This document shows, piece after piece, positions 36,540-47,199 of a stretch of DNA of 64,000 bases; the first letter of the stretch is position 1; every line of letters starts with the position of its first letter. Source of the DNA: Himantopus leucocephalus. Lineage: Eukaryota > Chordata > Aves > Charadriiformes > Recurvirostridae. The notes below the pieces were generated by a model that worked only from the letters and a program-made list of their open reading frames with translations, searched no databases and was not told where the DNA came from. A program made the translations under genes and the position numbers. The stretch covers positions 11,334,878 to 11,398,877 of the forward strand of contig RSEF01000004.1 of the NCBI GenBank assembly GCA_003993805.1, in the 5' to 3' direction.

Positions 36540-36960
36540 GCTGATGGCCTCACATTTTGACTGTAACCATGGTGCTGCTGGATTTATCATGGCTGCATGG
36601 CACAATGTGTATCTCATTATTCTTTCCTGGCAGCTTTGTATAGCTTTTATTTAGCTGTAAAAATAATTTACATTTCTTGAGCATCTGAATTAAAGATAAA
36701 ATAAAACTATGATATCGAGAGCTGGAGATTTTATGCAAATTTATTTATAAATATAAATCACATTTAGAATGCAAAATTACATGAATGTCTTCTACAAATC
36801 GCCCATCTCTTAAAGAAATTAATTCTTTACTTTTTAAAGAATGCCTTAACATATTATCTACATAGTTGCAACGTGAATGGAAACTCAGTATAAAATCCAA
36901 AGTGAAATTTGGGTATCCTGGGTTGCCAATGAGATCAGTTATGCGACAAGGAATTTTTTC
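36540..36960. promoter_or_regulatory. AT-rich block, candidate conserved non-coding element
   Basis: AT-rich complex DNA with an ATGCAAAT octamer (POU/Oct-type) at 36733-36740, just upstream of TTTATTTATAAATATAAAT sequence, and TTTATCATGG and TTTATTTAGC words earlier. No recognised repeat. Regulatory function is inferred. Confidence 0.3.
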
Positions 36961-39378
36961 ACTTCTACATCACTGACTTGAAATTGCTTCAGGTCACCAG
37001 TCCGTGGCACTCTCCGTCAGCTGCTCCCGGCCCGGGATGAAATTCTGGCTGCACTTGAAGAGCGGCAAACTCTTGGTTGGCCTTACTGGGGCCATGATGC
37101 TCAGCTGTACCAAGTGACGCACAGGGAATGCAGCGACAGCACAATTCCGCCTCATAGTGCGCACGTATCCACATCACACACACAACCCGAGCACCTGGTC
37201 CAAAAGTTGAGCTGTTCAAATGCTCCAGAATCACATTTCTGGGAAAACCTAGCTACTTGCATCTCATTCCAATATACCCAAGCGTCATAAATCCAGGTGA
37301 TTTTTATTGTCTTTTGGGATTTCAGAATGGTATAGAATACATTTTTTAAAGTGGGATACAAGTAATGGGGGTTTTTCTACTTTGAGCAAATAATCTAAGA
37401 GTAGTTATTTTGCTTTCAAAATGATCATAGATTTTGAATACAAATAAGGCTTCATAAAATTTCTTTTAAAACTTTTGACAGTTTCTCTCTGCTTTAAGCT
37501 CAGACTTTTCATTTTAGCCCTTTCTGGTGCTTGGTTATTTTAACAATGTCTCCTCTTACGCAAGATCTCTGCTTTATAGTTGTGGGGAAAAAAATCAGTG
37601 GTTGTTTTCTTGACTTTCCAATAAAATAATCCATATGAGGTCTCAGTTTTGATGAACAATTTCAGTGTAACATCCCTCCTATTTGGTGGAAGCAGCATCC
37701 AAACCATCTCAGAAATCTCCGTGCTGCCCGTCCTTCTGCCACACTGAACTCTCTGCTGTGCTGTCCTGTTCCCCTGGCACTTTATCCAAAAAACAGGGTG
37801 AATTGTTTCCTGAAGAAAAAAAAAAAAGTAAAAATATTAACTGCCAATGCCCTGCTCTTTCATTAGCTTTGCTTCCCCTTCAAGGCCAAATAGAACTCTT
37901 GAATCAGAACGACACAGAAAATGACTTCTCCTTTAGTCAGAAAGCACTTCTGCAGGGTGTTTGCTACGCTGAACCTGTGTAATCCACACCACCCAAATTT
38001 CTGAGCTTCTGCTCATTATACTACATTACATATACAGCTGCATTTTGCTCGGTCTTGCAGATCACTTGTAGACAAAAGTCAGCTATCATCTCAGACGTAT
38101 TAAAATAGTTATTTAAGCATTTCATACTAGGTGATGTGCAACTTAACTTCGCCTCTTGCCTGCCATGCAGCGCTGCTTGGCTTTCTGTGCCTACAGCTGG
38201 GGTGAACCGCAGGACAAAACCCTTCCCGATTTGCATTTCTCCTGCCTGCAGCTTGCCTGCCAGCGTGGGGGGAGCCCAGACAGAGAAAGTCTGCCTACCG
38301 AGCACCTCAGGACCCCACTGAGTTTCAAAGATGATTTTTAATTATGGATTTGGGCATTCAGCAGCCGACGGGCTGATCCGGACACCCACCTCTCTAAGGA
38401 CTTGGTAAGAGCGAAAAACTCAAGTCCCCCCCTGACTGTCATCCCATGTGCTACTGCTAACGACCCCTACTTGCCTGTAAAAATGGTATCTCGATACCGC
38501 CACCAGCGTTAGAGTTGGGAGCGCAAGGAACACAGGCTCAGGTAAATTTTGCCTTTCAAATTTTAATAAATAACACGTTTTAAATTTGGGGGTTTTTAAT
38601 TTCACTTTCTGAGATGCTGCGCAGGGCAGAAACTCCAGGATTACAATGAAAAATACTCATAAAATGATCCTCTGGAATTCACCAGGTCAGAAACTCTGCG
38701 TCACTGTTTTTAACCATTGCACAAAATTCCTTAAAAGAAACAAAATTTTTGCTTAGGTCTCATGGAACAACCTAAAACGCAAGGGAAATGGGTATTCTGG
38801 TGGATTAACACTAAGGACGTTTTTAATTTTATACATCTAGTTTATCAGAAGTACAATACCCTTTCCAGCCAATTATTGCTTCATCAGCACACTCAGAAGG
38901 TGACGCAGTGTTGTCGGCAAAATACAGTCATATTCCCCACCGGCACATTAATCATGATATTTGCAGGGTAGCAACATCTACTGTGAAGAGCAGGGGAGCG
39001 ATGGCTGTGTGTGTTCAGCTTTGTGTCCCGGCTGGCAGTGGACGAACACATTCATCAGGGCATCCGAACGATGGACAAGAAACCAAGAAATGAAAAAGAA
39101 AAACAAAAAACCAGAGGAAGGTGTGTGAATAAGAAATGTCGTAATTCAGAAGAGCCAAGTTAACTGGAGAACGGTCTAACGCGTATAGAATAGTTTTACG
39201 TCTCAGGAGGGAGCAATGCTCTTACAGCCTCAGACAGGGCCCGAGGCCCCAGTCACGAGGAGTTCGTGTGCTTCAGTCCCATCGCAGACAATTGGATTTA
39301 AGCACATGTTTAAGTACGTGGCAGAGCAGGGATGGTTTGCAAGATCCCTATAAAAGCACAACCTTCCATTCTCCCAAA
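36961..39378. other. Non-coding sequence, no gene seen
   Basis: G+C-richer at 36990-37210, with an 81-codon minus-strand frame lacking recognisable content. AT-rich 37240-37480. Frames of 94-99 codons near 37683-38305 run on opposite strands and are not recognised. An A12 run lies near 37817. Nothing called. Confidence 0.55.
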
Positions 39379-39404
39379 CCATATGGGTTTGACTTCCCAT
39401 ATGG
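39379..39404. repeat. Perfect 9-bp inverted repeat
   Basis: Arms ccatatggg (39379-39387) and cccatatgg (39396-39404) flank an 8-nt spacer. Each arm contains the palindrome CCATATGG, which also resembles an SRF CArG-like box with incorrect spacing. Probably chance; no flanking duplication noted. Confidence 0.5.
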
Positions 39405-39812
39405 AGTGACAAAATAAAAATATATTCTAAAAATAGCTCTCAAAAAATGCACTGGCTGAAGGCTGCTTCCTGTGCTACAATTTGATTAGCCTTGTGTTTT
39501 ATTTCTTCAGCAGCGATTTCAATTTATCTCTGATTTGGAGCATGAAAAGCTGCTTTTATAGTTGTAAGCAGAGGAGAAAAAGGCATCCGGGAAGCAAATA
39601 TAGAGAGCTCTTCTGGCTTTATAGGAGCTGCAGGAACAAGTAAAATGATTTTAGAGCGGCAGAAAACAAAGTGATGCTGGGAGATGATCTATCTTTGCAA
39701 TCTGTATTTAAGTTCCCTGTCAGCCCCTCCGCGGGTGCAGAACATTACATATTCTGTGCAGCTCTAAAGTAACCTAAAGGAGCCAAAATTTGTCAGTGCA
39801 GAAATCCCCTCT
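39405..39812. other. AT-leaning non-coding sequence, no gene seen
   Basis: Leads into the CpG patch. Nothing recognised in it. Confidence 0.5.
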
Positions 39813-39961
39813 GCGGGAGGGATCTCTGCCAGCACGGCTCCCACCCGGCTCGGCACAGCGGCCGCACGCGGCTCCCTGACAGCTCCTTCTGTCCACCGCA
39901 ACGCGAGGAGCTGGGGGCGCCGCTCCCTCGGTGTCGCGGCGTTGATGGATGGTATCGAACG
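39813..39961. promoter_or_regulatory. CpG-dense patch, candidate small CpG island
   Basis: Hand count gives 19 CpG in 149 bp, including a gcggccgcacgcgg core near 39858-39871. It is the densest CpG cluster in the first two thirds of the window and lies in otherwise AT-leaning sequence. It may be an orphan promoter or enhancer island, or a rarely methylated repeat remnant. A 121-codon minus-strand frame (39774-40139) crossing it is Arg/Ala/Gly-rich because of composition and is not recognised. Confidence 0.35.
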
Positions 39962-40074
39962 CAAACATTCCCATTTGGGCTCTACTGTAAGGTGCCTTCT
40001 TAAAAATCATGAGCTTGGGGTTTTCTAAGAAAAAAAAAAATACTGGAAATTTTAAATTCCTTCCCCCTTCAGCT

Positions 40075-40342
40075 GGGTCAGGGAGCAAACCATCAGCCAA
40101 GCACCGCGGGAGCTGCCGGTGCCATCTAAGACACGACACCGCTGGCTTTGGAGGAGGGGAAGAAGGGAAGATCAGTCTTGGTGGGAGCCTCCGACCATCA
40201 AGTTCTTANGGGTCAGGGAGCAAACCATCAGCCAAGCACCGCGGGAGCTGCCGGTGGCATCTAAGACACGACACCGCTGGCTTCGGAGGAGGGGAAGAAG
40301 GGTAGATCAGTCTTGGTGGGAGCCTCCGACCATCAAGTTCTT
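40075..40342. repeat. 133-bp sequence repeated either side of a single N at 40209
   Basis: Bases 40075-40207 and 40210-40342 align without gaps (offset 135) with three differences, two of them transversions. The copies abut at one undetermined base, so they most likely represent two alleles placed in tandem by the assembler. Open frames crossing the junction are artefacts. Confidence 0.9.
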
Positions 40343-40630
40343 GAAGACTCAAGTAGTAAGTCTCACTGCTGGTCCCAAGAGGAATTACCTTCCACCCCCG
40401 TGGCGTTGGAGGACAGCTGGGGAATGGCACCACAGCACAAACACAACAGCATCCCTCAACAGCAGCTGGATCTTGACTAGACAAGGGACTGACAAGCCCT
40501 ACACTGGCCATGGAGGTTTTGTGTGCTCGGTTTGAGACTGACACAGCAAGGTGTCTCGACGAGGATCCTTCCTTTGGGATCCGCTGTGCAGCTCCAGTGA
40601 CTCCAGAAGTTGCCCACGGATGCCTGGGCT
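40343..40630. other. Non-coding sequence, no gene seen
   Basis: Moderately G+C-rich sequence after the duplicated join. Frames entering from the join are not meaningful. Nothing recognised. Confidence 0.5.
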
Positions 40631-40648
40631 CTGCTGCCCCCTGGTTTA
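40631..40648 (-). promoter_or_regulatory. CTCF-like site
   Basis: The plus strand reads CTGCTGCCCCCTGGTTTA. The core CTGCCCCCTGGT is close to the reverse complement of the vertebrate CTCF core (ACCAGGGGGCAG-type), with mismatches at the TTTA end where TGG is usual. If bound, it could be an insulator or loop anchor; orientation is given as the AGGGGGC strand. Based on one match by eye. Confidence 0.35.
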
Positions 40649-40853
40649 GGTTGCTGCCTTAGGCTGAAGGCGGGGATTTAACACCCACCCCTGCTCCAGC
40701 GGCAATGCAAGCATGGGAACCTGTCATTTATTTTTCTGCGCTATACAGCTCTGCCCAAACCATACCCATCCTTGTCAACTCTGAGAACCCAGGGCGAGGT
40801 AACTGCTCTGGTTAGAGACATACATTTCTCATTATTTGTGTCTTTTGCCAAAA

Positions 40854-40894
40854 TAAGTAAATAAATAGATAGATAGCAGATAGACAGATAAGTA
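40854..40894. repeat. Short imperfect GATA/AAAT microsatellite
   Basis: AAATAAAT-type units pass into interrupted GATA units (ataaatagatagatagcaga, then tagacagataag). Short and degenerate; a possible polymorphic marker. Confidence 0.6.
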
Positions 40895-42301
40895 AAAACA
40901 TTCGCGTCCAACTTTCCAGGGTGATGAAGTCAGTCATGTCTTGCTTTTCCAGCATTTCAGTTTTCCCACATCCGCGAGTTTGCTTGTTTTTATGCAAATA
41001 ATAAGCGTGGATTTCCTGCGGGCCTCTGACGCTGCTTTAATAACGCGCACTCTGGGAGAGCTTTCTGTCCTGTTTCTGGGTTGATATTTGTCGCTGCTGC
41101 TGCAAAAGTGAAATAAAACCGAGAAAAATTGTGTTTGCCAGAAAACCGTGCCCCTCTCCCCGGTGCGGGAGAGGACAGTGAGCACCGGTGGGGTGGGACG
41201 GAGGGGGCAGAGCAGCTCCCAGCTCCTGCCCAGAAGCCATGAACAAAAAGCAAAGGGCCACCCCTTCTGCCAGCTGTTTGCACCAGCCGGGTGCCCGGCG
41301 TAAGAAAAAATGGCAAGAGCGATGGCCAGGACCCCTGCTCTGGGCACCAGTCAGGCGCTCAGATGCTCGTCTCCAAGCCACAGCCCCGGCATCTGTGACA
41401 GTTGGAAATAAAGTTCATTTTGTGGTTTTTTTTGTTCCTCTCTCTCTCCAATCTGTTAAAGCTTTAGGAATGACTTTTCCAATCTGAGGAAAAGCTCTAG
41501 ATTTACCCTTAAAAGATACTTTTAAAATATCTAAGAAATATTAAAACCCAAAAAGGGAAAATAAAAGGTATCTAGAGTGGGAAGAAGCTGAGCTGTAAAA
41601 GCATTGGAAGAGAAAGGATTAGAAGCCAGCTTTCCTCTAAAGAATTTATAGAGGGAAAAAAAAAAAAAAACAAACAACAAACCACTTTGGAAACAATTAT
41701 TTACAAAGTTCAAAGTATTTGGCTCCCTTTGCTTTGGTAAGATAAGGGGTAACAAACAACATCCATAGTCACGAGAAGTTAGCCCAATTACTTCTGTCAG
41801 CAAAACTCATTTTACAAAAAATATATTTCTTCTAGGAAGAATACTTCTCTTGCTTCAAATTCATTTTTACATTGCTAATAAGTCTCTTAGCAGTAGATTA
41901 TAAGTGCCTCTTAAGCCAGGAACACGCGGATAGCCCTGAGCGCAGCCAGCGGTCTCCTCTCCGGAAAAACCGTGATTGAAGCGGAGGAGAATTTCGCCCG
42001 AGGAGGTTCACTGCAGGTGTTTGGTCCCGTGTCTGTAACCTGCACCACTACAGAAACTGCTAATAATTATTGTACACCGCCAATCCTCAGAAACATGATC
42101 TAGGACTATTCTAACCTTTTTACCTCACCTTACATCTAGAAATGAGAGGGTCTCTTTTGGGCTACATGCCCAGAGAGTGGAAAAGAGTCCACCTGCCTCA
42201 CAACCTTTATAAGGCCCATCAACCTTAAAAATTTGTCCAAAATGACCCAAAAACTGTCTGAAACATTCTAAACCTGGCACCTGCTGAGCCAGGTATGTCC
42301 T
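40895..42301. other. Non-coding sequence, no gene seen
   Basis: G+C-rich between 41130 and 41400, where 99-137-codon frames run in several phases on both strands; none is recognisable. An A15 run lies at 41656-41670. A small CpG-bearing stretch lies at about 41925-42005. No repeat family recognised. Confidence 0.5.
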
Positions 42302-43117
42302 TCAAGGCAATGTAAGTTGAGAAGGATTTAACTTCTCTAAAAAAGCGATGGAGGAGAAACGAAGACGACCAAAGACAGCCCTTTTCGGCCGGCACCGATG
42401 GGTCCACTTTCCTGGGATCCGCAGATGTGACGCTTCTCCAGAGGAGATGCTGAAAAACACCTGGCTGTGCTCTCTGGAGGTGAACAAAAGCAGGAGCTGG
42501 ATTGAGGCAGGAAGATGAGCAGTGGATATGGGAGACAAACGGAGAAAGAAAAGTTTTTGACACATCACTAGAACAACCTGAAAAAAAAAGCTTACTGCCT
42601 CTTTGTGGATAAATACAATTACATCAACTCTACCTGAAGGCGGTGAGAAGCCCCAGGCTGCCCTTGGCACCTCACCTGCACGGGGCAGAATCGCTGTGTT
42701 CCTGGCTGGGAATTCACCGCTCTGACACCAAAGAGCCTGTTGGTGCCCTCTCCTGTGCCGGGACGGGCAGAAAGAATAAAAAGGAATTCGAGAGCTAATC
42801 AGAATTACAGCTAGTAACGCCTGTATGGAACAATAAGCTGTTTTCAGGGAGATTATTGCCAAGTATTGCCTGCTCTGCAGCACTTTGCACGGAAAAGCAT
42901 CAGAAAAAACGCACCTCAGGAAACTGCCTGGAAAATAAATGCAGTATCTTAATTCACACACACAGACATGCTCACTTGTGCAAAGAAAATATTTAGATGA
43001 TGAAGAAAGAGGATCAGCGTCCAGCTTTGGATATTCCAGGCAATTCTCTGACTGATTTGTGCAGAGGCACTTCACTGAAGAACAGAGATTAGAGGTGCCT
43101 ATAGCCAGTCTGGACAT
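42302..43117 (-). other. 271-codon open frame of unknown significance
   Basis: The longest open frame in the window. It starts at the ATG ending at 43117, and the next in-frame upstream stop is at 43148-43150. The product would be Ser-, Leu-, Phe- and Cys-rich, with a hydrophobic stretch around residues 85-115. I recognise no domain, and the start context is weak. Possible explanations are chance in a stop-poor patch, part of an unannotated transcript, or a decayed element. Not called as a gene. Confidence 0.15.
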
Positions 43118-43199
43118 TATAAGAAAGCATCTGACAAAGTTACAAACCTAAATCCTGCGCCCAGAGAAGGGGCTAAATTCTTTAAATCAAGTTATTCCA

Positions 43200-43720
43200 T
43201 TTTAATTCCTTGCTTTCCTCAATTTTTTGTTCCAAAGGCTTCATGGCAATTCATGTCAGAGAGCTAAGTAAATATTTTCTTGCACTGTGTGGAAGATGAT
43301 GTCAGGCAGTGATGGAAGTGAAATACTGACTTTGTATAACTGTTTGTACCTCAGATAGAATTGACTCATTTTGTGAGATTATAGAAAATGCATTCTGTGG
43401 TTATATATGCCCCTAGAGGCCTTGTGAAGGTGAGATTTTGCATCTCACAATGTTATTTTACCAGGAAAAAAAAATGGACTAAGTAAATAAAAAAATCTGC
43501 AGGATGTGACTTCATCATGCACTGTTGACATCTGCTTCTATGATTTAAAGGATGTTACTATGAATATCATAGTTGCTAATGTAAATGATGAAAAAATCAT
43601 AGGTCAATCATATAATAATAAATATTAGCATAGGTTTCCCAAGGCCAGAGACGACTGAAATAGTAATTGGAATTACGATTTTACTCTTGAATTATGTGAT
43701 ACTGAAAACACTTCGGTCGC
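43200..43720. promoter_or_regulatory. Candidate conserved non-coding element
   Basis: Repeat-free complex sequence with a forkhead-like TGTTTGT at 43341-43347, a perfect AP-1 TGACTCA at 43362-43368 and many ATTA/TAAT words. There is no open frame of 60 codons on either strand. Texture matches conserved enhancers, but this is inferred. Confidence 0.33.
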
Positions 43721-44225
43721 TGCTGCTTTCCTGGAACTGCTCCATTAAAGCCAAGCAGATACACTCTCCAATCTTTCTTATTCCAAGAAATAATGTCACC
43801 TTTTCATAAGGACTATTTTTGCTTTCAGGTAGGCACGCCCCGCGCCCTGTACGCTGCATTAAGTTGCCACCTTAGAGGGGTGCATTGAGCTGCATGGACA
43901 TGGTCCCCATCACTCGGGGTGCTGGTCTGAGGATGCAGCACCCCATCTCTGTCACCCACGTTAGATACTTTGGGGTAAGGTAGAAAAAGAGGAAAAAAGC
44001 CTCATAAGTATACCGCAGGCACAAAACAAGCATCTAAACTTGCCCTCAACCGCAAGGCACTTAAACACCAGAATAAAGTGCTCTCAAAACACATTAATGC
44101 AATAGCCGATACATTAAATTTGATGAAAGACTGTGGTCCAAACAATATGGTTTAAATTGACAAAACACCTGAAGCTCACGGCACTATTTATGACACCGCT
44201 GAATTACGCTGGACGCACAGAAGGC
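43721..44225. other. Non-coding sequence, no gene seen
   Basis: A G+C-richer patch at 43830-43960 lies within mixed sequence. Nothing recognised. Confidence 0.5.
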
Positions 44226-44238
44226 AAAAAAAAAAAAN

Positions 44239-44270
<32 letters not shown>
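44226..44270 (+). repeat. Long poly-A run with embedded N
   Basis: Twelve A, one undetermined base (44238), then 32 A. The N marks a join inside a homopolymer, so true length is unknown. A poly-A this long can be a retroposed tail, but the sequence upstream does not resemble a retrocopy I know. The frame of poly-Lys crossing it is an artefact. Confidence 0.85.
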
Positions 44271-44272
<2 letters not shown>

Positions 44273-44942
44273 TGGCTGCAGCTTTAGTGTAATTCATTTA
44301 GGATTTATCTGGCAACACCTTGTGCAGCAAAAAAATCACCCCAGCCAGCCTGGTGCTGCAGAGCAAACGCTTTCTTCCGGAGGGCGGGGGGGCTGGTAGT
44401 CACTCTAAAGCATTGTCATTCTTCACCCCCTTTCCCCAGCTCCGTACATCCCTCCCTGCCATGAAGGCTGCACGAATTTGTCCCAAAGCGGTCGGAAAGT
44501 CAGAAGCTGCTGCATGAAAATATTTTAAGTAATAGGAGTTGCTGGGTGATTACTGTATTACCTGGGGATTCCTGCCAACTGCTGCATGCGGCGGGCTTTG
44601 GAAATGCTGCTTAAACCGTATTTTTACAGGGCAAAAAAAACCCTACAATCTAATCCTGAAGCGCTATCTGAATCTTGTTGGGCTGTTTTCCTCTAATGCT
44701 TGTAACTCCGTACCGATGGGGAGCTCGTCGCCGAGCGCTCGTGTTCTAGCCGGTGTCTAATGCTGAAATACTCCATATGAAAAAATCCGGATATGCCGTG
44801 AGTATTTTAGCACGGTTACACAAAAGTCTAAAATTAGGTCATAAATTATATAATCTTGCAAGGAAACAACAAATTTAATGACTATGCCAAACCAGAGATA
44901 AAAGCTGAGGAAGGAAATAGCATCTTTCTCATTAAATATTAA
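44271..44942. other. Non-coding sequence, no gene seen
   Basis: Mixed sequence with a GGCGGGGGGGC run near 44383-44393 and a few CpGs near 44710-44750. Frames of 65-88 codons are not recognisable. Confidence 0.5.
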
Positions 44943-45002
44943 GGACCAGATCCTTCAAACATTTCCCAGTGATGAACTCTGTGGGAGTTTGGCATCTGTA
45001 TT
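44943..45002. mobile_element. Possible decayed MITE-like relic
   Basis: The words ggaccagatcc, aacatttcccagtga and tgggagtttggcatctg resemble half of the palindromic GGxCCAGATCC-type short DNA-transposon relics seen widely in amniote genomes. The matching second arm is not visible. Weak call from memory of the family pattern. Confidence 0.25.
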
Positions 45003-45850
45003 TGTGTGTATTCTATAGAATATGCTTATACATCATATACAAGTGCTGAATGTGATTTATGGAGCACACACACATAGTAAGTATATTTATAATGCATAAA
45101 TATATTCCATCAAGAGCAGAGAAGGTGATTAGTGACAGTTTCCTAAGAGGTTTAATCAGATATGGTGATGGCTTATTTCCAGCGTTGCTCCAAAAGGGTT
45201 TTTCATTACAGGGCACTCAGAAGGAGCAGGTAGAGGCGTCTCTTTTTCACACTTACAGTGGCAGCAGATATCACAGACTTAGAGATCAGCTCTGTGCATC
45301 CTGGGTGGGATTCAAGAACCCTGTAAAAGAAGAAAGATTACCAGGCGGTAGCAATGGATTTGAAAATTCCCTGCAACCTCTGAATCTCTCCCCTGATGCT
45401 ACTGTGCCCTCGTCTTTCTTTTAACCTCACACAAGACAAATGCGATTTGATCTATTTAAAATAATGCAGGGGTGAGGTTTTGTGCATATTCCCTTAAAAG
45501 TTTAAAGCAATTCCCCTGGGACCGATGCCCCGTGCTGGTGTCCTGAGTACGTTAATGAGAGGGAATGAGAATCTCTGATGGAATAAAGCAGATAGCGCTC
45601 CCGTCCTTGCTGTCGTCAAAGCCTCTCTGATAACCATGTCCCTTTTTTTCAAAGATTTGAGTCATTTGTGGATCGACTACATAATCCTTGTGCTGAAGCC
45701 TGGGAAAACTGCTGTTGATGCCCTTGGCAAATTCTTATCCTAAAAAAGCATGAAAAAGAGTAGCGAGTAATTTCAATTCCATAAAATATATTAAATGCAG
45801 CACACAGGTATGTAAATGGGAAACACCATAACTGTAATTTGCCCATTTAG
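45003..45850. other. Non-coding sequence, no gene seen
   Basis: A 121-codon plus-strand frame at 45059-45424 ends in ordinary sequence and is not recognised. The rest is AT-leaning. Nothing called. Confidence 0.5.
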
Positions 45851-45921
45851 AGCCTGATCTAAAGGCTATAAAAGTTAATTTGAAGTCTTTTCATTGATTT
45901 TAATGGCCTTTAGATCGGGCC
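45851..45921. mobile_element. Palindromic MITE-like relic
   Basis: Left arm agcctgatctaaaggct (45851-45867) and right arm ggcctttagatcgggcc (45905-45921) are inverted repeats with three mismatches in 17. The spacer carries two tgaagtc / cattgattttaatgg words like the TGAAGTCAATGG core typical of short palindromic DNA-transposon relics common in turtles, crocodilians and birds. Internal symmetry and size fit an ancient non-autonomous element. Family name not assigned. Confidence 0.6.
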
Positions 45922-46850
45922 CGTATTATTCGCTGCATATCATGTTTGTTTCAGTGCAACAGTATGTTTGTCTAAAACATGAATTATGTGGATTATAACA
46001 CGTACAGATTCACTGCTTATTGTCCAAAGGCAAAGCCTGTGAAATTTATTGACTTTAGCAACACACGTAAAATCTAAAAATCAAAAGAAGGTCCCAAATA
46101 ATGATTACGCTTTTTAAAAGTGAGATAAAAAATGAGGAGGCCTTCTTTTCATTGTATACTAATACAATCTAAATGTATATTAAGTATCGCGAAATCCAAA
46201 TGGAATTTGTCACAACTCCTCATTTCTGACCGCAGCAGTTCAACAAAAAATTACACGTAAATGATTCAAAACCTCTTGAAGAAACAGCATTTTTTTCTAA
46301 TTTGAGGAGAAGAAAAAAAGTGTTTCAGCCCAAGCTCAGCAAGGGATAACAGTATTATAGTCACTGCACGGAGAATTTAGCCACTCATAATTCTAAATCC
46401 TTCTCAAACGCTTTATTGCTATAAGGTGGCTAATACCAGCCTCTACACAACAGGACTCCCATAGCATTAACCATGAGAGATAGGCTTCCAGAAAGAAACT
46501 ATAGCAAAGTAATTGTAAATCTCTAATGATGCATAAAACCAAGCTGAATTGGTCCTGAATTCTCAGCATAAAAGAAATGAACCATCAGAAGAACCAATTC
46601 CGGTGGCAGTATAACATACCCCAGTGTGGAAACTGTTTATGGTGTTTGCTGCAGTGGAAATATTCCTGCTAATATGCAAGCTATACGAGTTCATTAAAAA
46701 TGCCCGACTGCTGCAACTTCTCGTGATGCCACGTGTGACATTAAAAACAAATCATTAGCCAAAAGAAAACCTCATCTGTACCAAAACAATTCACCGTCTT
46801 CTTTCTCAGTTGTCGCCAGTTGCCCACACGACGAAGGCAGTCCGTTCTGC
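45922..46850. other. AT-rich non-coding sequence, possibly partly regulatory
   Basis: AT-rich, with no open frame of 60 codons on either strand and no recognised repeat. It could include conserved non-coding sequence, but I see no motif cluster strong enough to call separately. Confidence 0.4.
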
Positions 46851-46879
46851 GTGCTCTTAAACCCATCTTGCAAGGCTTT

Positions 46880-47010
46880 CAGGGTAACGCTGTGCTCACG
46901 GCAGGGACTGCCTCAGCCGGCTGGGCTGCGCTGGAGCTCTGCCCCACCGACACCGCACGTCCCCAGGTGCTCAGCTGAACCCGGGCTGACTACGTGGGCA
47001 GGAGAGCGGC
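46880..47010. promoter_or_regulatory. Small CpG-dense patch
   Basis: About ten CpG in roughly 130 bp by hand count, within a G+C-rich patch extending to 47130. Overlapping 76-93-codon frames on both strands follow the composition and are not recognised. Could be a regulatory island or neutral G+C-rich DNA. Confidence 0.22.
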
Positions 47011-47199
47011 CTGCAGCCTCATCCCCCTCCCCTGCTTTGCTCAAGAGGGGACCTGTGCTGGACCTCCAGCAGTGGCCCTCAAGGGGACAGAGCCATGGCC
47101 GTATACCAGTGGAACAGGGCTGTCCCTGCTGATGTGCCAGCACAAACCCAAACCCTCCCATTTTCTTAGAAGATTTAGTCAATTCCCACTGGATAAGCA

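Noticed and set aside
39379..39404. CArG-like SRF site
   Set aside because: CCATATGG lacks the ten-base CC(A/T)6GG spacing; only the inverted repeat is kept.
40009..40544. 98-138-codon frames with internally repeated protein segments
   Set aside because: The repeat arises from the duplicated contig ends at the N at 40209, not from a repetitive protein.
43406..43422. gcccctagaggcc as a second CTCF-like site
   Set aside because: One C short in the core and GAGG in place of GTGG; too weak.
44133..44399. Frame with a poly-Lys stretch
   Set aside because: Translation of the poly-A run with an N inside it.
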